Assembly (NCBI GenBank): GCA_018907035.1
Contig: JACCIC010000166.1
Coordinates: 1,158,501-1,222,500 of the forward strand
From: Sycobia sp. Sy_11
Lineage: Eukaryota; Arthropoda; Insecta; Hymenoptera; Epichrysomallidae
DNA length: 64,000 nt
Direction of reading: 5' to 3'
Under the pieces are notes generated by a model. That model did no database searches and had not been told where the DNA came from. It worked only from the letters and a program-made list of their open reading frames with translations. Below are positions 1 through 60,342 of the stretch, in pieces; position 1 is the first letter of the stretch, and every line of letters starts with the position of its first letter. Made by a program: the position numbers and the translations under genes.

Positions 1-191
1 ACAAAATTATAAACGAAACAGGCGAAACTATAAAAAGCCCGTGCGGGTGGAGCGCGCAGAAATCATTAGTCCAATTTTGGATGAACGAAGAGATATATAC
101 GTATATCGGTATATGATATGATATGATATGATATGATATGATATGATATGATATGATATGATATGATATATATATATAGGGTGATCCTTAC
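1..191 (-). other. UBE2H intron 3 (partial), with ATATG microsatellite
   Basis: This is the 5' end of the intron after exon 3. It starts with GTAAGG at 191 and runs off the window. It carries an (ATATG)n array at 111-168 grading into (TA)n to 178, and otherwise nothing recognisable. Confidence 0.85.
111..178. repeat. (ATATG)n pentanucleotide microsatellite
   Basis: About 11 near-perfect ATATG units followed by a short TA run. It lies 13 bases from the exon 3 splice donor of UBE2H. Confidence 0.95.
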
Positions 192-48086
<47,895 letters not shown>

Positions 48087-51000
48087 CTTTCGCAACTAGT
48101 CTATCAACTTTGTGGCAAGTAACTTCACTGACGTAAAGATTCAGTGCTTTTCACTATTCAGAATTAACGATCGAAGGATTTGTTGAAGATTTGGAATGGA
48201 TTGTTGATTAATCTTTATTTGGATTGGAAGATCTGACACCCGTAGTTTCTTTTCTTATTATACTGACACAAATTTTTTTTTTGTTTTTAATACATGAATT
48301 ATTAATGCACCTTATCTATTTTGTTCACAGATTTTCACTGTCACTGTATTTTCTGGTCACTAAATTTTCTTCTCAAATCAAATCCCTCTGCTGAAAAAAA
48401 AGGCTAAAACAACTTGGAACTTTTTCTTGATGTAAATATTTTCTACACTATTGAAAAGATTGATAACAAGAGCAAGAACAAAAAATAAGAATAAGGGCAG
48501 TGCAATAGCTGTAGTATAAGTCAATTTTCCCCCCTTTTTTTTTCTTAAACAAAAATTACTTTATTCTTTTTAGATGTGGCTCTCCCCTATACAATCTACC
48601 TTCTCTATTCACGTTCTCACTCTCGCGTTGAACAGTAGCTCATCCTCCTCTCTGCATCGTTTTTACACAAAAAAATTTCTCGGGCATCTCTCCAAGAGAA
48701 AAGCCAGTCACCAACTCGATAAAAGAAGCAGCAGCAGCAAAACGTCGTCACTCTAACTATTCGCTTTTTCTTTCTGATCGAATGAGCCTTGTTTCCTTTG
48801 TGTGCACGCGCGTCTGTGTGCTATACCCTACAATGACTGTTCTCCAAGATCTTCGACTCTTCCCTGTCGACGATGCCCTATAACTCTTCTCTCTTCATTC
48901 TCCTCGACATCGCTGATACCTTCCTTATTCCTATAATTTTATAGGATGCAAACCAGGACCCAGGAAATATCCGCGCTCTCCCCCTCTCTCTCTCGCTCTC
49001 GCTCCTCCTCGCACGCCAGCTGCCACAGTCTTTCCTCTATTAGGGTATGCTCTAGCTTGTTCTGCGTCTCGTTCTATACTGAACCGACTGAGCGTTCTGC
49101 GAGTTGCGTGCGACTCTCGAGCAGTCGAGCTCGAGCCTCGACTCCACAAGAACGTGTGGTCTCGACTATGCTGGCTCCGTTGTATAGAGACGTGTGTGCG
49201 TATGTTATGATGTTATATACACATACAATGCACAGTCGTACTCGTATATTCGTATAATCGAATGTCGTACGCGTACACGCGCAAGCATCAACGATATAAT
49301 AAAAATATATATGCGTACAAGTCGCACCAGCTCATATCTGCTCGTTATAGTCTACAATTACAAGTTACACTGCTTTGGATTTGGAATCTCTGATGGTTGG
49401 GCTTTTCGAGTGCTAATGATAAATGTCTATGCGCGAATTTTTTGCAATATTGTTGCTGCGTACGCTATGCTCTGTATCTCTGATATCCTACTGTGCCATG
49501 TACTTTGTACTAATTTGCTAATTTCCATAGCCATTAACCATATCATAGAATTGGCAATGGACACGTGTGTCCATTCTTTATTCTTCAGTTTCTCTTCCTC
49601 ATTCGTAATTATATGCATTCAATGCAATTGTGTGCGATACCTGACGGTATCTATATATGTACAACTGATATGTTCTGTACTGCTGCGCTCGTGTACCGAT
49701 GTGTATCCGCGCGAGCGGAACTATACCTTCTTGCTTTCTCTACTCTATTCGCGTTATATGCCTATACTTTTGCGCTCTCTTTTGCGTCTTTGGTCTTCCT
49801 CTTTTATATTTGATTTGCATGTGCTTGACTCTATTTCTTCACCATTAATCCATACATGTATTTCTATTTTGTTTTAACTTTCCAACATTAATGTGAAACT
49901 ATCTCATACTACCTGCTACTTCTAGTTAGGCTTATTAACTTTCTCTAATATACATTAATTTCTTTCAATGAAACTGTTTGAACTAATTTGGAATATTTAA
50001 TTACGGAACATCATTATATAGATTTCAGAATTTTATTCATGTATTTTTTCTACTCTCATTTTTTGTTCTGCTCTCTAAAATTTTTTTAATTTTAAATAAA
50101 TATTAATCCAATTAATTTTCATTGAATGTTTTATTTCAATCAAGATAATATTTATTAAAACAACATAACTTTTTGTTACTTTTAAGAATAAGAATCACAC
50201 AATTTAAGTAGAATATGTGAATTAACACAGCTATCTGGATAAATAATTATTTAAAAATAAAAATTGTTATCTTAATATAAAGTATTCATGACATAATTAA
50301 TAAACATAACATCAAAATTATTATTTTTTTTATTTAACTGCTATAACATTTTATATAAAAGTTTATTATTATTATGTTTTTTATTCCAATATTTGCTACT
50401 ATTTTAACACATAGCTATTTTGAAACTAAACATTTAAAATTCTACTAAATAAAACCTTGTTATAAAATATTATCATTATCAACATTTTTCAATCGTTTAT
50501 TCAAGAATATTTTCTGGCAGTCGTTTATATTTGATTATTCAAATTCAATATGAACCTAATATCTAATAATTTGTCAATAACTGTAATATAATTAAAAAAA
50601 AAAAAAATAATTGAAAAATAATCATTTGTGAACTTTTTTTATATACTATGTATATCTTGATAGTCTCACTGCAATATTTTAGAATAAACTCTAATCAGAT
50701 AGCAAATTACGTTGTTGATATACCAACGAGGAACACCAGTTTCTTTCTAAACAGCTGATTTCATTAGCCTTCACGAGAAATTAATTTTGTTTCAACATAC
50801 AGAAATCAGTAGATGTACCCGCGCCCGTCTTTTAATGCGATTTAAAAATTCTCAAATGTTTGATTATAATTTATGAATTTTAAAATGCAACCGACTACTT
50901 ATGCAAAACTCCAACTTGTATGGAAAAGTACCTACATGAAAGAGACACATACATCCGTATTATAAGCATACATACTTAGCCGCGTCTCTTTTTTCTAAAG

Positions 51001-53658
51001 TGTATAATAATCATGTGAATACACACGCGCACGCGCATCTATGCCAATATTCCTACTTACTTGCTCTCGTTGTTTTGCGCATTTATTTCGCTCTTTCTGT
51101 CTCCTTTAACTTCCTTCTCTGTCCGAGAACTTTCACACACTGACACACGTAATGCAAGTGAGCCAGCTGCCCAGCTTGGCTTGGATCTTTGTCATGCGTT
51201 GTTATAGGAGTATTCTATACACAAACTTTCTTTGTGAGCACGTTTCTGTTGCTCTCTTTGTCTTCCCGAAGGGAAGCTAGAATCTAGATGTATTGCATGC
51301 AGACAATATTCGTCACGAAAACCGAGAGTGAGCGATAAATTCGTAAATAATTGTTTAAGAGGGTTACGTTGGATAATTAATGATTATCTTCAACTCACGA
51401 TCGCAGCACGATAGGTAGCGAGTATGCATGCTTTTCTTTGTTTTCGAAGAATATTAATTTGATTCTTCTGATGTCTAGACCACTACACTCAATGGGTGAA
51501 AATAATATATACCATAAAATAATCGATGCTTTATTTTAAAAAAAATAAATTCTCTATACTGATGCAGACGTTCAATAATTCGTTCTGTTCGTTCATGTTC
51601 TGTTCGATCTCCATAAGTCTATGTACTCCTCTGTTATGCCCTCTTGTATATGTGTATGGACGTCACAGCAGCAGAACATCCATGTGTTAAACCGTGAGAG
51701 CAAGCTACGTTAACAGATTTGTATTATCTGCATATTATTACGCATTAATATAATTAAATTAAATACGATGCTTAGAAAAACACGTATTTTGCATGTTTAT
51801 ATGCGAAGTTGACAACGATTGGTCTCAGAGGAAGAGAATAGATATTCGGAATCCGCAGATTACAGATTTCGTTATGCCTATCTGTCATGTATTGTTTCTT
51901 GTTTGTGTTGTTTAATTGTTGTATGCGTAGGTTGTAGTAGGTTCGAGCTCTGGTTTGAGCTAGTTTGGTGGAGTAGCTTCGCAGAGGTTCGTATGTGTAT
52001 TTGTATATTTGAATAATTTGGCACTAGGGTCTGATATCTAAATGTCAACATATTAGTCGTTCCGTACCTATATGTAATATCGTAATCAATTATAAATTGA
52101 AAATTGGTGGAAACAAACAAGCAGTCATGATCAAGTAAAAACAAATTTACTTGATACTAATCGTAAGGATTAGATTTTCCTGAACTGTTCTAACTGATTC
52201 TAGACATGACTCAATTTTAACTTTATCTTTCAAGTATCTAATGCAATCCTCGTTTATTAAAATAATCTAAAAAATATATATTAATACAGAAGAAAATAAA
52301 AAATTTTAATATAGTTTTCTTTCTTAATGTAGAATTACAGCATTCTATACAATACCTACAAACATAACAAGCAAAGCTTGAAATTACATTTCTCTATTTT
52401 AGTAAATAATTCTACGACTTTAGTAATATTATTTATTATTAATTCTTAATGAATTTTTTAGTTAAAAATGCAAAAATATATCTTAAATATTAATATTTTA
52501 GCTTTTAAGATTAAAAATGAGTTATAAATATTCAATAATTAAATATTTCTTTTTAAAATAATAATAATTTAAGATAAATTAATATATATGGAGATTTTTA
52601 GTAATAAATTAATTTATTTAAAAAATACAATACAAAAGTTGTAAAAAATTATTATATCTACTATGTGACTATTACTTTCTGATATTATACAGTAACTATT
52701 ATTTACTGACATTTTGTTGTATATATCAATTGTAATATACAATATTATGAAAGATTAGAATTAGATTAAAATTTAACAAAAAATAAATTTTTTGTGTTGA
52801 TTTTGTTTGTCTAAAAAAAATATCTACATGCATGCAGATATTTTCTTACAGAAGTTAATAAAAGTATAAAAGTATAAAAGTGTATTTACGATTTTAAATT
52901 TATCTTAATTACTTCCTAAATTAATAAAATTACAATTTATTATTTAGACACTGGCATTATTTATGTTAAGTCGTTTTGGCCATTCGAACCATTACAGTCA
53001 ATAAACATGTTAATTATATATAAGTTACTATTAAAAAAGTTTTCTATTTCAAGATAAAATATATTTAAAAATTAAATTAAAATTGTAAAATTCACTAATA
53101 TTTTAAATATATGTATAATAATAATTATAAGCACTAATATACAAATAAATGGATAGATTATAGATCGCTTATTATTTATTTCATTGACTATTTGCCACTA
53201 TTATTGATTATTAATGTTTTTGAATGTATAAAATGTTTACAAAAAAAATTCTTCAGTTATTTTAATCAATAAAGAGATATTAAAGTGGCTTGAGTGTTTA
53301 GTATCATATCAAGCATCAAAAGATCTATAGAAATTAGAAATTAGAAATACAATACAATTTTGTAAAAACTTTTTTTAAACATACTTTTTGCAATGTTTTT
53401 CAAACTTAAAGTTTAAAAATTACTTTATAGTTACATAATATTTTTTTGTTTAACATAGTCTAATCTTACAACTATATAAATACTGCTGTTATAATACTAG
53501 ACTTAAGAATATATGTGTTTGACAAGAAGACAGTGATGAAAATGTTTGCATGTTCAGTGATATGTCACTTCAACAAGAATACAAATATGTATTTCTTTCT
53601 ATCGTGAAATGAACACCTCTAGAAATAAATATTTGACATTTCTTGATTGGCGCTGGAT
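48087..53658. other. Intergenic region between Wntless (3' end) and UBE2H (5' end)
   Basis: Both neighbours are on the minus strand, so this should contain the UBE2H promoter and 5' UTR and the Wntless 3' flank. The right half (about 49900-53650) is very AT-rich with no recognised gene. The segment 48550-49880 is GC-richer and pyrimidine-biased on the plus strand, and it carries a long open frame (49194-49877) that I do not recognise. No clear TATA box or initiator could be assigned. Confidence 0.7.
52130..52155. repeat. Short hairpin built from the ATCAAGTAAA motif
   Basis: ATCAAGTAAA at 52130-52139 and its exact reverse complement at 52146-52155, with a 6-base loop. It is the same motif as the ends of the element at 28346-28557. 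Confidence 0.75.
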
Positions 53659-53759
53659 TTATTCTATGGCAGCTTTTCGTGTGAATGCCGTTAATGATAG
53701 CATCTCATTTGGTTCAGTAGGCAATCTTGAAAATTCAATTTCTTCACTAACACTATTCT
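53659..53759 (-). CDS. Wls: Wls exon 11 (terminal)
   Basis: The cytosolic tail ends [11 protein letters not shown] and stops with TAA at 53661-53659. The stop lies inside an AATAAA hexamer (53663-53658). A second AATAAA on this strand lies near 53180. The true poly(A) site is not resolved. Confidence 0.93.
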
Positions 53760-56700
53760 CTAAAAGTAATAGAAATTGAATCAAGATTTAAGATACTAAA
53801 ATTTAATTTGTAATGCTTAAATTGTTACCATGCATTTTTATACTTCTGATATTATATATTACATTGTTTAAGAAAAAATGTAATCTAACATATGTATTTC
53901 TTAAATTTTACTATAAATTTCAATAATAATAAATATTAATTTAAATTTAAATATTTTAAATACTCTGAATTATATTTATGTTGAATCTAAATTATAGAAA
54001 CTGAAATTTTTACCAGAAGGTTCAACTGGCCATTGTTTATGGGATGGTGCATATAAACAGAGTAAAGCAATGATGTAAATATTCCACATGCCATACACTC
54101 CAGTGAAAAATGCTGAAGTCATTTCCAATTCTATATCTTGATCCCATTTCCATTGACCTTCAGCAACCTATATACAGAAATTTTTTAAAACAATTATTTT
54201 ATCAAAAATAATGATTCATAGGATAAACTTGTAATACCTGTCCTAAAATGAAACCAATAATAGTTAGTGATGCACATAACAAAGTTGCAACCATTAAAAA
54301 TTTAAAACGATAAATGACACCTTCATAGTGTAAACGCCGAGCAGAACTCATACTAGATAATACAGCTCTTTTAGCACTTATATTTATAAATACTTTCCAA
54401 ATCATATATGATAAAAATAGAAGATATATTCCAGCTGATACTCCTGCCATAATTATGAATGATAACTATAATTTTTACATTTAGAAAAATATTTCTAATA
54501 TAATCATTATTTTGTCTAGATTTAAATTTGAATGGTTTATAGACTGAAATGACTAAATGACAATTCCTGATGAACGATAAATCATTATATTGTATTATAT
54601 TTTATTTTTTGAAATCATTAAAATAATTTTATCATTAGTATAGTAGTTATGTGGATTCCTATAATCTTTGTTAAATCGTATTAATTTTGAACACTTTAAT
54701 AATATTTCATTGACTCTAAGTAGTTACAAAAGCAAAGCGTTTAGGACATTGAACACATTCATGTTTAATTTAGTAGATTTTTAAATGTTATTATTTATTA
54801 AAGGATACAGCCATTTTTGCTCCAATACTAGTAACCCAAATTGAGTAAAATGGATTTCGCAGTTGTACACCGCGTTCACACATATCAAAAAATAGTAACG
54901 ATAAACAACCTACACCTACGGCTGAAAGATGACGCCAATAGCATTTTAAGGAAGTCTTTTGGTCACCTTCCTATAATATAATTATTACTATACATACCAT
55001 TAAATTTTATTTAGCTATGATTTAAATAATTAAATTTTACCTGAACCTATTTATAGTTTACCATACATGAATATGAAAGAAAAAAGAGATTAATTATATA
55101 AAGATCAATTTTTAGGTATTGAAACTTAATTTTACCATTAAATGTTCACCAGCAAAAACAAGCCAAAAAGATAAAAGCATAGCATAAAATATTCCTTGTC
55201 TAACATCCTCCAATAAAAGCATAAACGGCATATCAAAAATCAAGGTAAAGTATTCCAGTGGTACTAAAATCGCAAAAATTAATCATTTAATAATTGTTCA
55301 ATTAACTAAATTTAAAATATTTATTATGGTACTGATTTAATATTATTTATTTAACCAAATTTTTTATTAGAAAAAATTTTCACATTCATTTTATAAGAAA
55401 AATAAAAACTATTTAAAAAAGTGAAATGCAGTTTTTATATTCCTTGAGTAAATTATTGGCTAAAAAATTTAGAAATAATATTTATATTTAATAAGCTAAA
55501 AATAATATTGCCAATAATACCTTTAATATTAAAAAAAAATAACTTACAATTTAGAAGACTAAGAGCACATCCTAAACCAAGTAACATGTATTCTAAAAGA
55601 GCTGGTGATCTTGAAAGTAAATGTATTCTTCTCCAATACCAACAAAGAATAAGAAGTGTAATTGGAAAATAGACAGTTTTCAAGCTCACCCAAACTTTCG
55701 TGAATCCACCATTTTGATTAATGACCTTAACAAATAGTTATATATAAAATTTAGTCAGTTAAAGATAAACAGTATTTAGATATAAACTTACAGTAAGCCA
55801 TAAATCAGTAACATGACCAAGATCTTGATTGATTTTCTTTTGAGGTTCATTAGGTAAACGTACATTAAGTAAATAATAGTCATGAAATAGTGATCCTAAT
55901 TCAAAAAGGGACAATAAACTACAGTTGTAGTTATATTCTTCGTGAAGCTAAAAAATACATTATTACATTAAACATCCAAAATAAATAATATAAAGAATAT
56001 ACTAAATCTTACATTGTCTATAGTACATTCTAAATTTCTCTCAACTGTCGATGAAGCATAATGTTTCCATGCATTTTCAGGATCATCTTTATTTCTATAT
56101 GCTAGCCTTGCATCCAAAGTTAATTTTTGTGTATGAGCTATAATAAATTAATATTAAAGAATAATCTTAAATTTTTATTATATTTCCTATAAATTTTAAC
56201 TTACGAACAATGATATTACTATGATACATCATATCTATTTGTAATACACCAATTAAGCTATGCTGCCACCGAGAATAATCTAATATTTGTTTATTACGAG
56301 GAGTAGGCATCTGTGAATCGTGAAACAATTGTATAAGAAATAATTGCTAAATTTAAACATTTTTGTAAATAATTTTATTGACCAGTTTGTATTACCTGAA
56401 ATGCATATACAATTGGTATAATTGTTTGAGACATTTCATGAGTATTTATCTCATCACAATTTCCAGATGGTCTAGAATAAATCCAACTATTAATATCTGG
56501 AGGTGTTCCATTACGATTTCGTAAATCTTTGCATGGTGTTCCTAGTATAATTTGACTATTTGATGGTGGAGGAGCTAAAATTTAAGATAGGTTTTATATT
56601 AATTTATATAGAAAGTTTAAATTCACCTATAAAAATTTTTTAATAAATTGTCTATTTTATTGAGTTAGTAAACAAATTTTTTTTTAAATAACTCTAATTG

Positions 56701-57856
56701 CTAAAAATTTAATTAAAAAATAGCTGGCATTATATTTATTTTAAATACATAATACTTGATAGACATAAATAATTTTAAAAAAAAAGTTGGAGAGATAAAT
56801 TGAAAAATACCATCAACTCTAAACCAGTTATATCATTAGCTCTAGAGAGAAAAAAACAAGAAAATATAACTGAGTGTACTCTTGGAGTACCCTTTACTAC
56901 TAACAAGTCGAAGTCTTCACGTCTCAAGTATCCACTTCATAATTCCCCTTTGGTTATATATATAAGTGCAGAAATGCCAACAGTAACATTTCATATTTCT
57001 ATATATAAATTAAATTATATAATAAAAATATAATATATTTCATTGTTTTGTTTTACTACATTATATAAACATTTTTCTTAGCAACATGAATATAAAATAT
57101 ATAAAAATATTTTTTATAAAGTAAGTATAAAGTATTACTTCTAATAAATTTTCATTTAGTTAATATTATTATTTATAATTGTAATTAATTAAAATTATTT
57201 ACAGGTAATAGGAATATTTTAAATTTTACATTCATTAACAAATAATTTTTGTATTAAAACTTCTTAAATTAATATAAATAACACAAATCAATAAACTTTA
57301 AAATAAAAACTTAAAATAAATTAAATCAAATATATGAATAATAATTTATTATATATTTAGTAGTATTTATATACTAATCCTATGAGAATGGAAACTCATC
57401 ACTATATGGGAATTACTAATAGAAACTAAATTTATACAGTTTGTAATTTTTAATCGGTTGAATAAATTAATATAGAATTATAATAATGAAAGACCAAAAC
57501 TAAAAATCTCATGTTTATTTAGATTTTGGTTCAGTTTGAAAAAAAAAATAGAACTAATAAAATTGTTCCATAAATTGGATATTCTCTTTAATAGTAAAAA
57601 TATATTTTCCAAAATTTTACTTTTCAAGGATTCATATCAATGCTTAAAATTTTTACAAATAAACACGTACATATATATACGTAAATAAGGAAACTGGAGT
57701 TTAAATTGCGGTTGACTTTTAAATTGTTGCATAGTTTACAAATTACTTACCGACGAGACCACCAATGAGAAAGGATATAATTTGACCGAACACCAACAGT
57801 AGCACCAGCACCGATAACTTTTTTCCGCTAAGATTTTCAATGATCGTTCCCTGCAT
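53659..57856 (-). CDS. Wls: Wntless (Evi/GPR177), Wnt cargo receptor, complete, 11 coding exons
   Basis: Wntless is a multi-pass membrane protein that carries palmitoleoylated Wnt from the endoplasmic reticulum to the cell surface and is recycled through endosomes. Eleven exons join in matching phases to 1623 nt, giving 540 residues, close to the family's usual 541. The start [15 protein letters not shown] leads into a first membrane helix (about residues 13-34). A lumenal domain follows, then a multi-helix bundle from about residue 235. Diagnostic motifs are [26 protein letters not shown] with NPFYSIW, and [16 protein letters not shown]. The C-terminus ends FTRKAAIE, related to the RKEAQE end of vertebrate Wls. 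No stops or frameshifts are present. Intron 8 opens with a U12-type donor. The AATAAA hexamer overlaps the stop codon. Confidence 0.97.
54014..54167 (-). CDS. Wls: Wls exon 10
   Basis: Encodes [29 protein letters not shown] (last membrane helix) and APSHKQWP. Donor phase 1. Confidence 0.96.
54238..54465 (-). CDS. Wls: Wls exon 9
   Basis: 76 codons covering two membrane helices around [18 protein letters not shown]. It starts [17 protein letters not shown] and ends ILGQ. The donor is GTATTA. Confidence 0.96.
54809..54970 (-). CDS. Wls: Wls exon 8
   Basis: 54 codons including [19 protein letters not shown]. The acceptor is TATAG. The donor GCT|GTATCCTTT is U12-type and phase 0. Confidence 0.95.
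55136..55263 (-). CDS. Wls: Wls exon 7
   Basis: Encodes [20 protein letters not shown] and [14 protein letters not shown] through GEHLM, the most conserved membrane segment of the family. The donor is GTAAAA. Confidence 0.96.
55548..55725 (-). CDS. Wls: Wls exon 6
   Basis: Encodes [15 protein letters not shown], a membrane helix ending in [17 protein letters not shown], and the start of the next helix. The acceptor is TTAAG and the donor GTAAGT (phase 1). Confidence 0.96.
55792..55947 (-). CDS. Wls: Wls exon 5
   Basis: Encodes [20 protein letters not shown] and [10 protein letters not shown], the end of the lumenal domain. The donor is GTAAGT. Confidence 0.95.
56013..56137 (-). CDS. Wls: Wls exon 4
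   Basis: Encodes [19 protein letters not shown] and [10 protein letters not shown], corresponding to the conserved DVSLAYRDD-like strand. The acceptor is TATAG and the donor GTAAGA. Confidence 0.94.
56205..56310 (-). CDS. Wls: Wls exon 3
   Basis: Lumenal domain: [20 protein letters not shown] and [12 protein letters not shown]. The acceptor is CACAG and the donor C|GTAAGT. Confidence 0.94.
56396..56574 (-). CDS. Wls: Wls exon 2
   Basis: Lumenal domain: [30 protein letters not shown] and IIPIVYAFQ. The acceptor is TTTTAG and the donor CAG|GTAAT. Confidence 0.94.
57751..57856 (-). CDS. Wls: Wls exon 1
   Basis: ATG at 57856, encoding 35 residues plus one base ([18 protein letters not shown] and the first membrane segment). 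The donor is GTAAGT. The start matches the family's short cytosolic N-terminus. Confidence 0.94.
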
Positions 57857-59438
57857 CCTTGTACCGGTTCGTTTGTTAATAAGTATATTTACTATTCGTC
57901 GTTGTTTATTAATATGTTGAATTTGCTTGACTTGATTTTGGTTTGATCAACCTGTTGAAGATCTTTCTTATTTAGCGGCTGAAGTATTTTATCTTTCTTA
58001 TTACAGAATGGATATCAAAATAGGAAGACTGTTTTGTTTATTCTTTGATAATTTGTGAAACTGTTCTTGATGAATCGTGATATCATTTCGTGTTATAACT
58101 TTTCGTTAAACAATACAGTACCATGACAGTACCGTTCTCTATTCTATTCACCTGTGCTCGCATTAGTTGATTGCGAAGGTTGATCCTGATATCAGAATCA
58201 AATACTACGGTAATCACAATATTCACATATACATTTACATTATCAAGAATCAGATTCCATTCCAGAATAAAATGAGAAATATCGCATGCGCAGAAATTAT
58301 CAGACCTTATTGGCTGTGGCTTGGCTGTTTTCACCATCTATCTTTCACCTGTTCCTATTCCCTCGGCCGCCGTTACATTAGTGGATAGAAATTGGAGAGA
58401 CGGTGATGCCGGGCTCATTTAAACTATGAATAATAAGAACTGTAGATTGAAGATAAAATATTTATGTTTATGTTAGTTATTAAAATATTTAATTTATTAA
58501 AATCAATTCAGAAATAAATTTTTTAAGATTCAATACAAGTCTTTTACAAATGCTTATTTGCTATATATTTAGAGTATAATATATCATTGGTATAACTTGA
58601 ATGCTGCAGCTATAATTTTGTTATCTATTTCTAGATGATTTTTATAAATTTTAAATATTTAAGATCAGTATTGCTGTTTCATATTATTGTGGTTGCTTCT
58701 ATACTTATATAGGTTAAACTTCGAAGTTCATTATTACTTATATAATCCAAATAAATCTAATATAAAAAATATTCCTGCAGTTTATCTCATTTTCTCATGA
58801 TTGCGATAAAATTTTCAATTAAAAGTTTTATCAATTTATATTACAAGTATACACGATTTTTAAAATGGAATATTTTGTTCAATTCTATTCAATATAACGA
58901 AAATTTATTTTATGCTAGAGAAAAAATCTAATATAACGGAAATTTCCAGTGATCAAATCAGTAGCATTTCCTTACAATAAATGCTGCCATATTTTTGTAA
59001 ATTCAAAAAAAATTCCATATGATAGAATTTCATCCAATATGAATTCGCATTTCGCAATTTTTAAGAACCTTTAACAGTATAAAAATAAATATATGTCTCA
59101 TAAATTATTATTAAACTAAATTATAATTCTTGTAAATATGTCGAGAACTTTATCCCTGCGTTATTTAAATATTTATGTATGGAAAACGAATAAATAGGAC
59201 AGAGAATATAAAAATAAGTGGGGTAAATTTTACCAACAGAATTTTGTTGAAAGAAAAATTGCGAATAGAAAATTGGCCGAAAAATACATTTTTTATTTAT
59301 TTCTTTTAATATTCTTTATGTTTCGAGAATATATGACTTGAACTATAGGCAGGTATTTTGGTAGTAATTTAAAAAAATAAATAAAGAGAAATCGTAACAA
59401 AAATATATTTCGAACTGTGTAAATTATATAAACCTAAG
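57857..59438. other. Upstream flank of Wntless
   Basis: AT-rich sequence. It should hold the Wntless promoter and 5' UTR (transcribed leftward). No convincing core promoter motif and no further coding exon was seen. Confidence 0.6.
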
Positions 59439-59570
59439 AATAGTACATTGTGACACAAGGGAGCAAAATAGGCGTTTTCCGACGAGGGTATGTTTGCCGC
59501 CCGTGCGAAGCGAGGGCGTCAAATTACCCGAGTCCGAAAACGCCTTTGCTCCCGTGTGTCACATACTATT
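59439..59570. repeat. CpG-rich fold-back element (132 bp)
   Basis: The left arm (59439-59483) and right arm (59532-59570) are imperfect reverse complements. Both read outward-in as AATAGTA, GTGACAC, GGGAGCAAA, GGCGTTTTC and GAC. The 48-bp centre is CpG-rich (GCCGCCCGTGCGAAGCGAGG). Partial copies of its motifs recur at 59570-59597 and, inverted, near 60472-60498. It is non-coding and unlike the AT-rich flanks. Confidence 0.75.
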
Positions 59571-59924
59571 TTCCCATACGAGGGCGCTTTTTCTTTCTCG
59601 AAGAAATGCACAAAAAATTGAACAGCAAACTCACAGAATTAAAAAATGTTAAACCCCCCCTCCATGTATTAGCCATGCTTAGATAGAGCAAGCAGGTATA
59701 AAATCTAAAGGTCCAAATGATACTCGCTCTGAAATAAGTTGCCTTAACATAAAAGTTGTCTTAACATAAAATGTAATTCGTTGGGTTTAAAAAAAATTTA
59801 ATATTATCGGTTTTTTCTTAAGGTTATACGTGCAATTTACTTGAATTGAATAAAATTAAATTAAATTATTTCCTCTTATTTGGAAATTAATTTAGTATGT
59901 TAAGAAGAGATGTAGCATTGGGTG

Positions 59925-59980
59925 GTGGGGGTGCAGAGGGTGAAACCCCCGCCGGGGGTTGGGGGGCGGAGCCCCCCTTT
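59925..59980. repeat. G/C-only double hairpin
   Basis: Two adjacent stems: AACCCCC-GCC-GGGGGTT at 59944-59960 and GGGGGGC-GGA-GCCCCCC at 59961-59977. They are preceded by a G-rich stretch. The composition contrasts sharply with the surrounding AT-rich DNA. Confidence 0.8.
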
Positions 59981-60342
59981 TCTATAAATAAATAAGACTA
60001 ATCAATTGAAGATTATAAGTTTGTTAATAATCTACGCTCAAATTAAAATTTTAAAATATTTAATAGCATAATAAATAGAATTTTAAATTAAAACTAATTA
60101 AAAAAAAGATATAGATAATTTTTAATACTGAAAAAACATAAAAATTTTTATAATAAATTTTAGATAGAATAAAAATCTTATTTCGTTTTAAAATATTGAA
60201 TACCTAAGTCAAAGTGCAAAAAAAAGATCGAACCCGCGGTCGACTGGCGCATATACTCGTAAGTCTAAACATCGTAAATGCCAGATGTTACACAGGCACG
60301 GAAAACTGAGAATCCTACCGGACTACACGGTTCCGTTCATTC

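Noticed and set aside
58083..58388. Open frames just upstream of Wntless on both strands
   Set aside because: They overlap each other, lack known motifs and sit where the Wntless 5' UTR or promoter is expected.
60201..60310. tRNA-like sequence on the minus strand with GGGTTCGATC
   Set aside because: A B-box-like motif is present but no convincing cloverleaf, A-box or target duplication could be folded by eye. It may be a degraded SINE.
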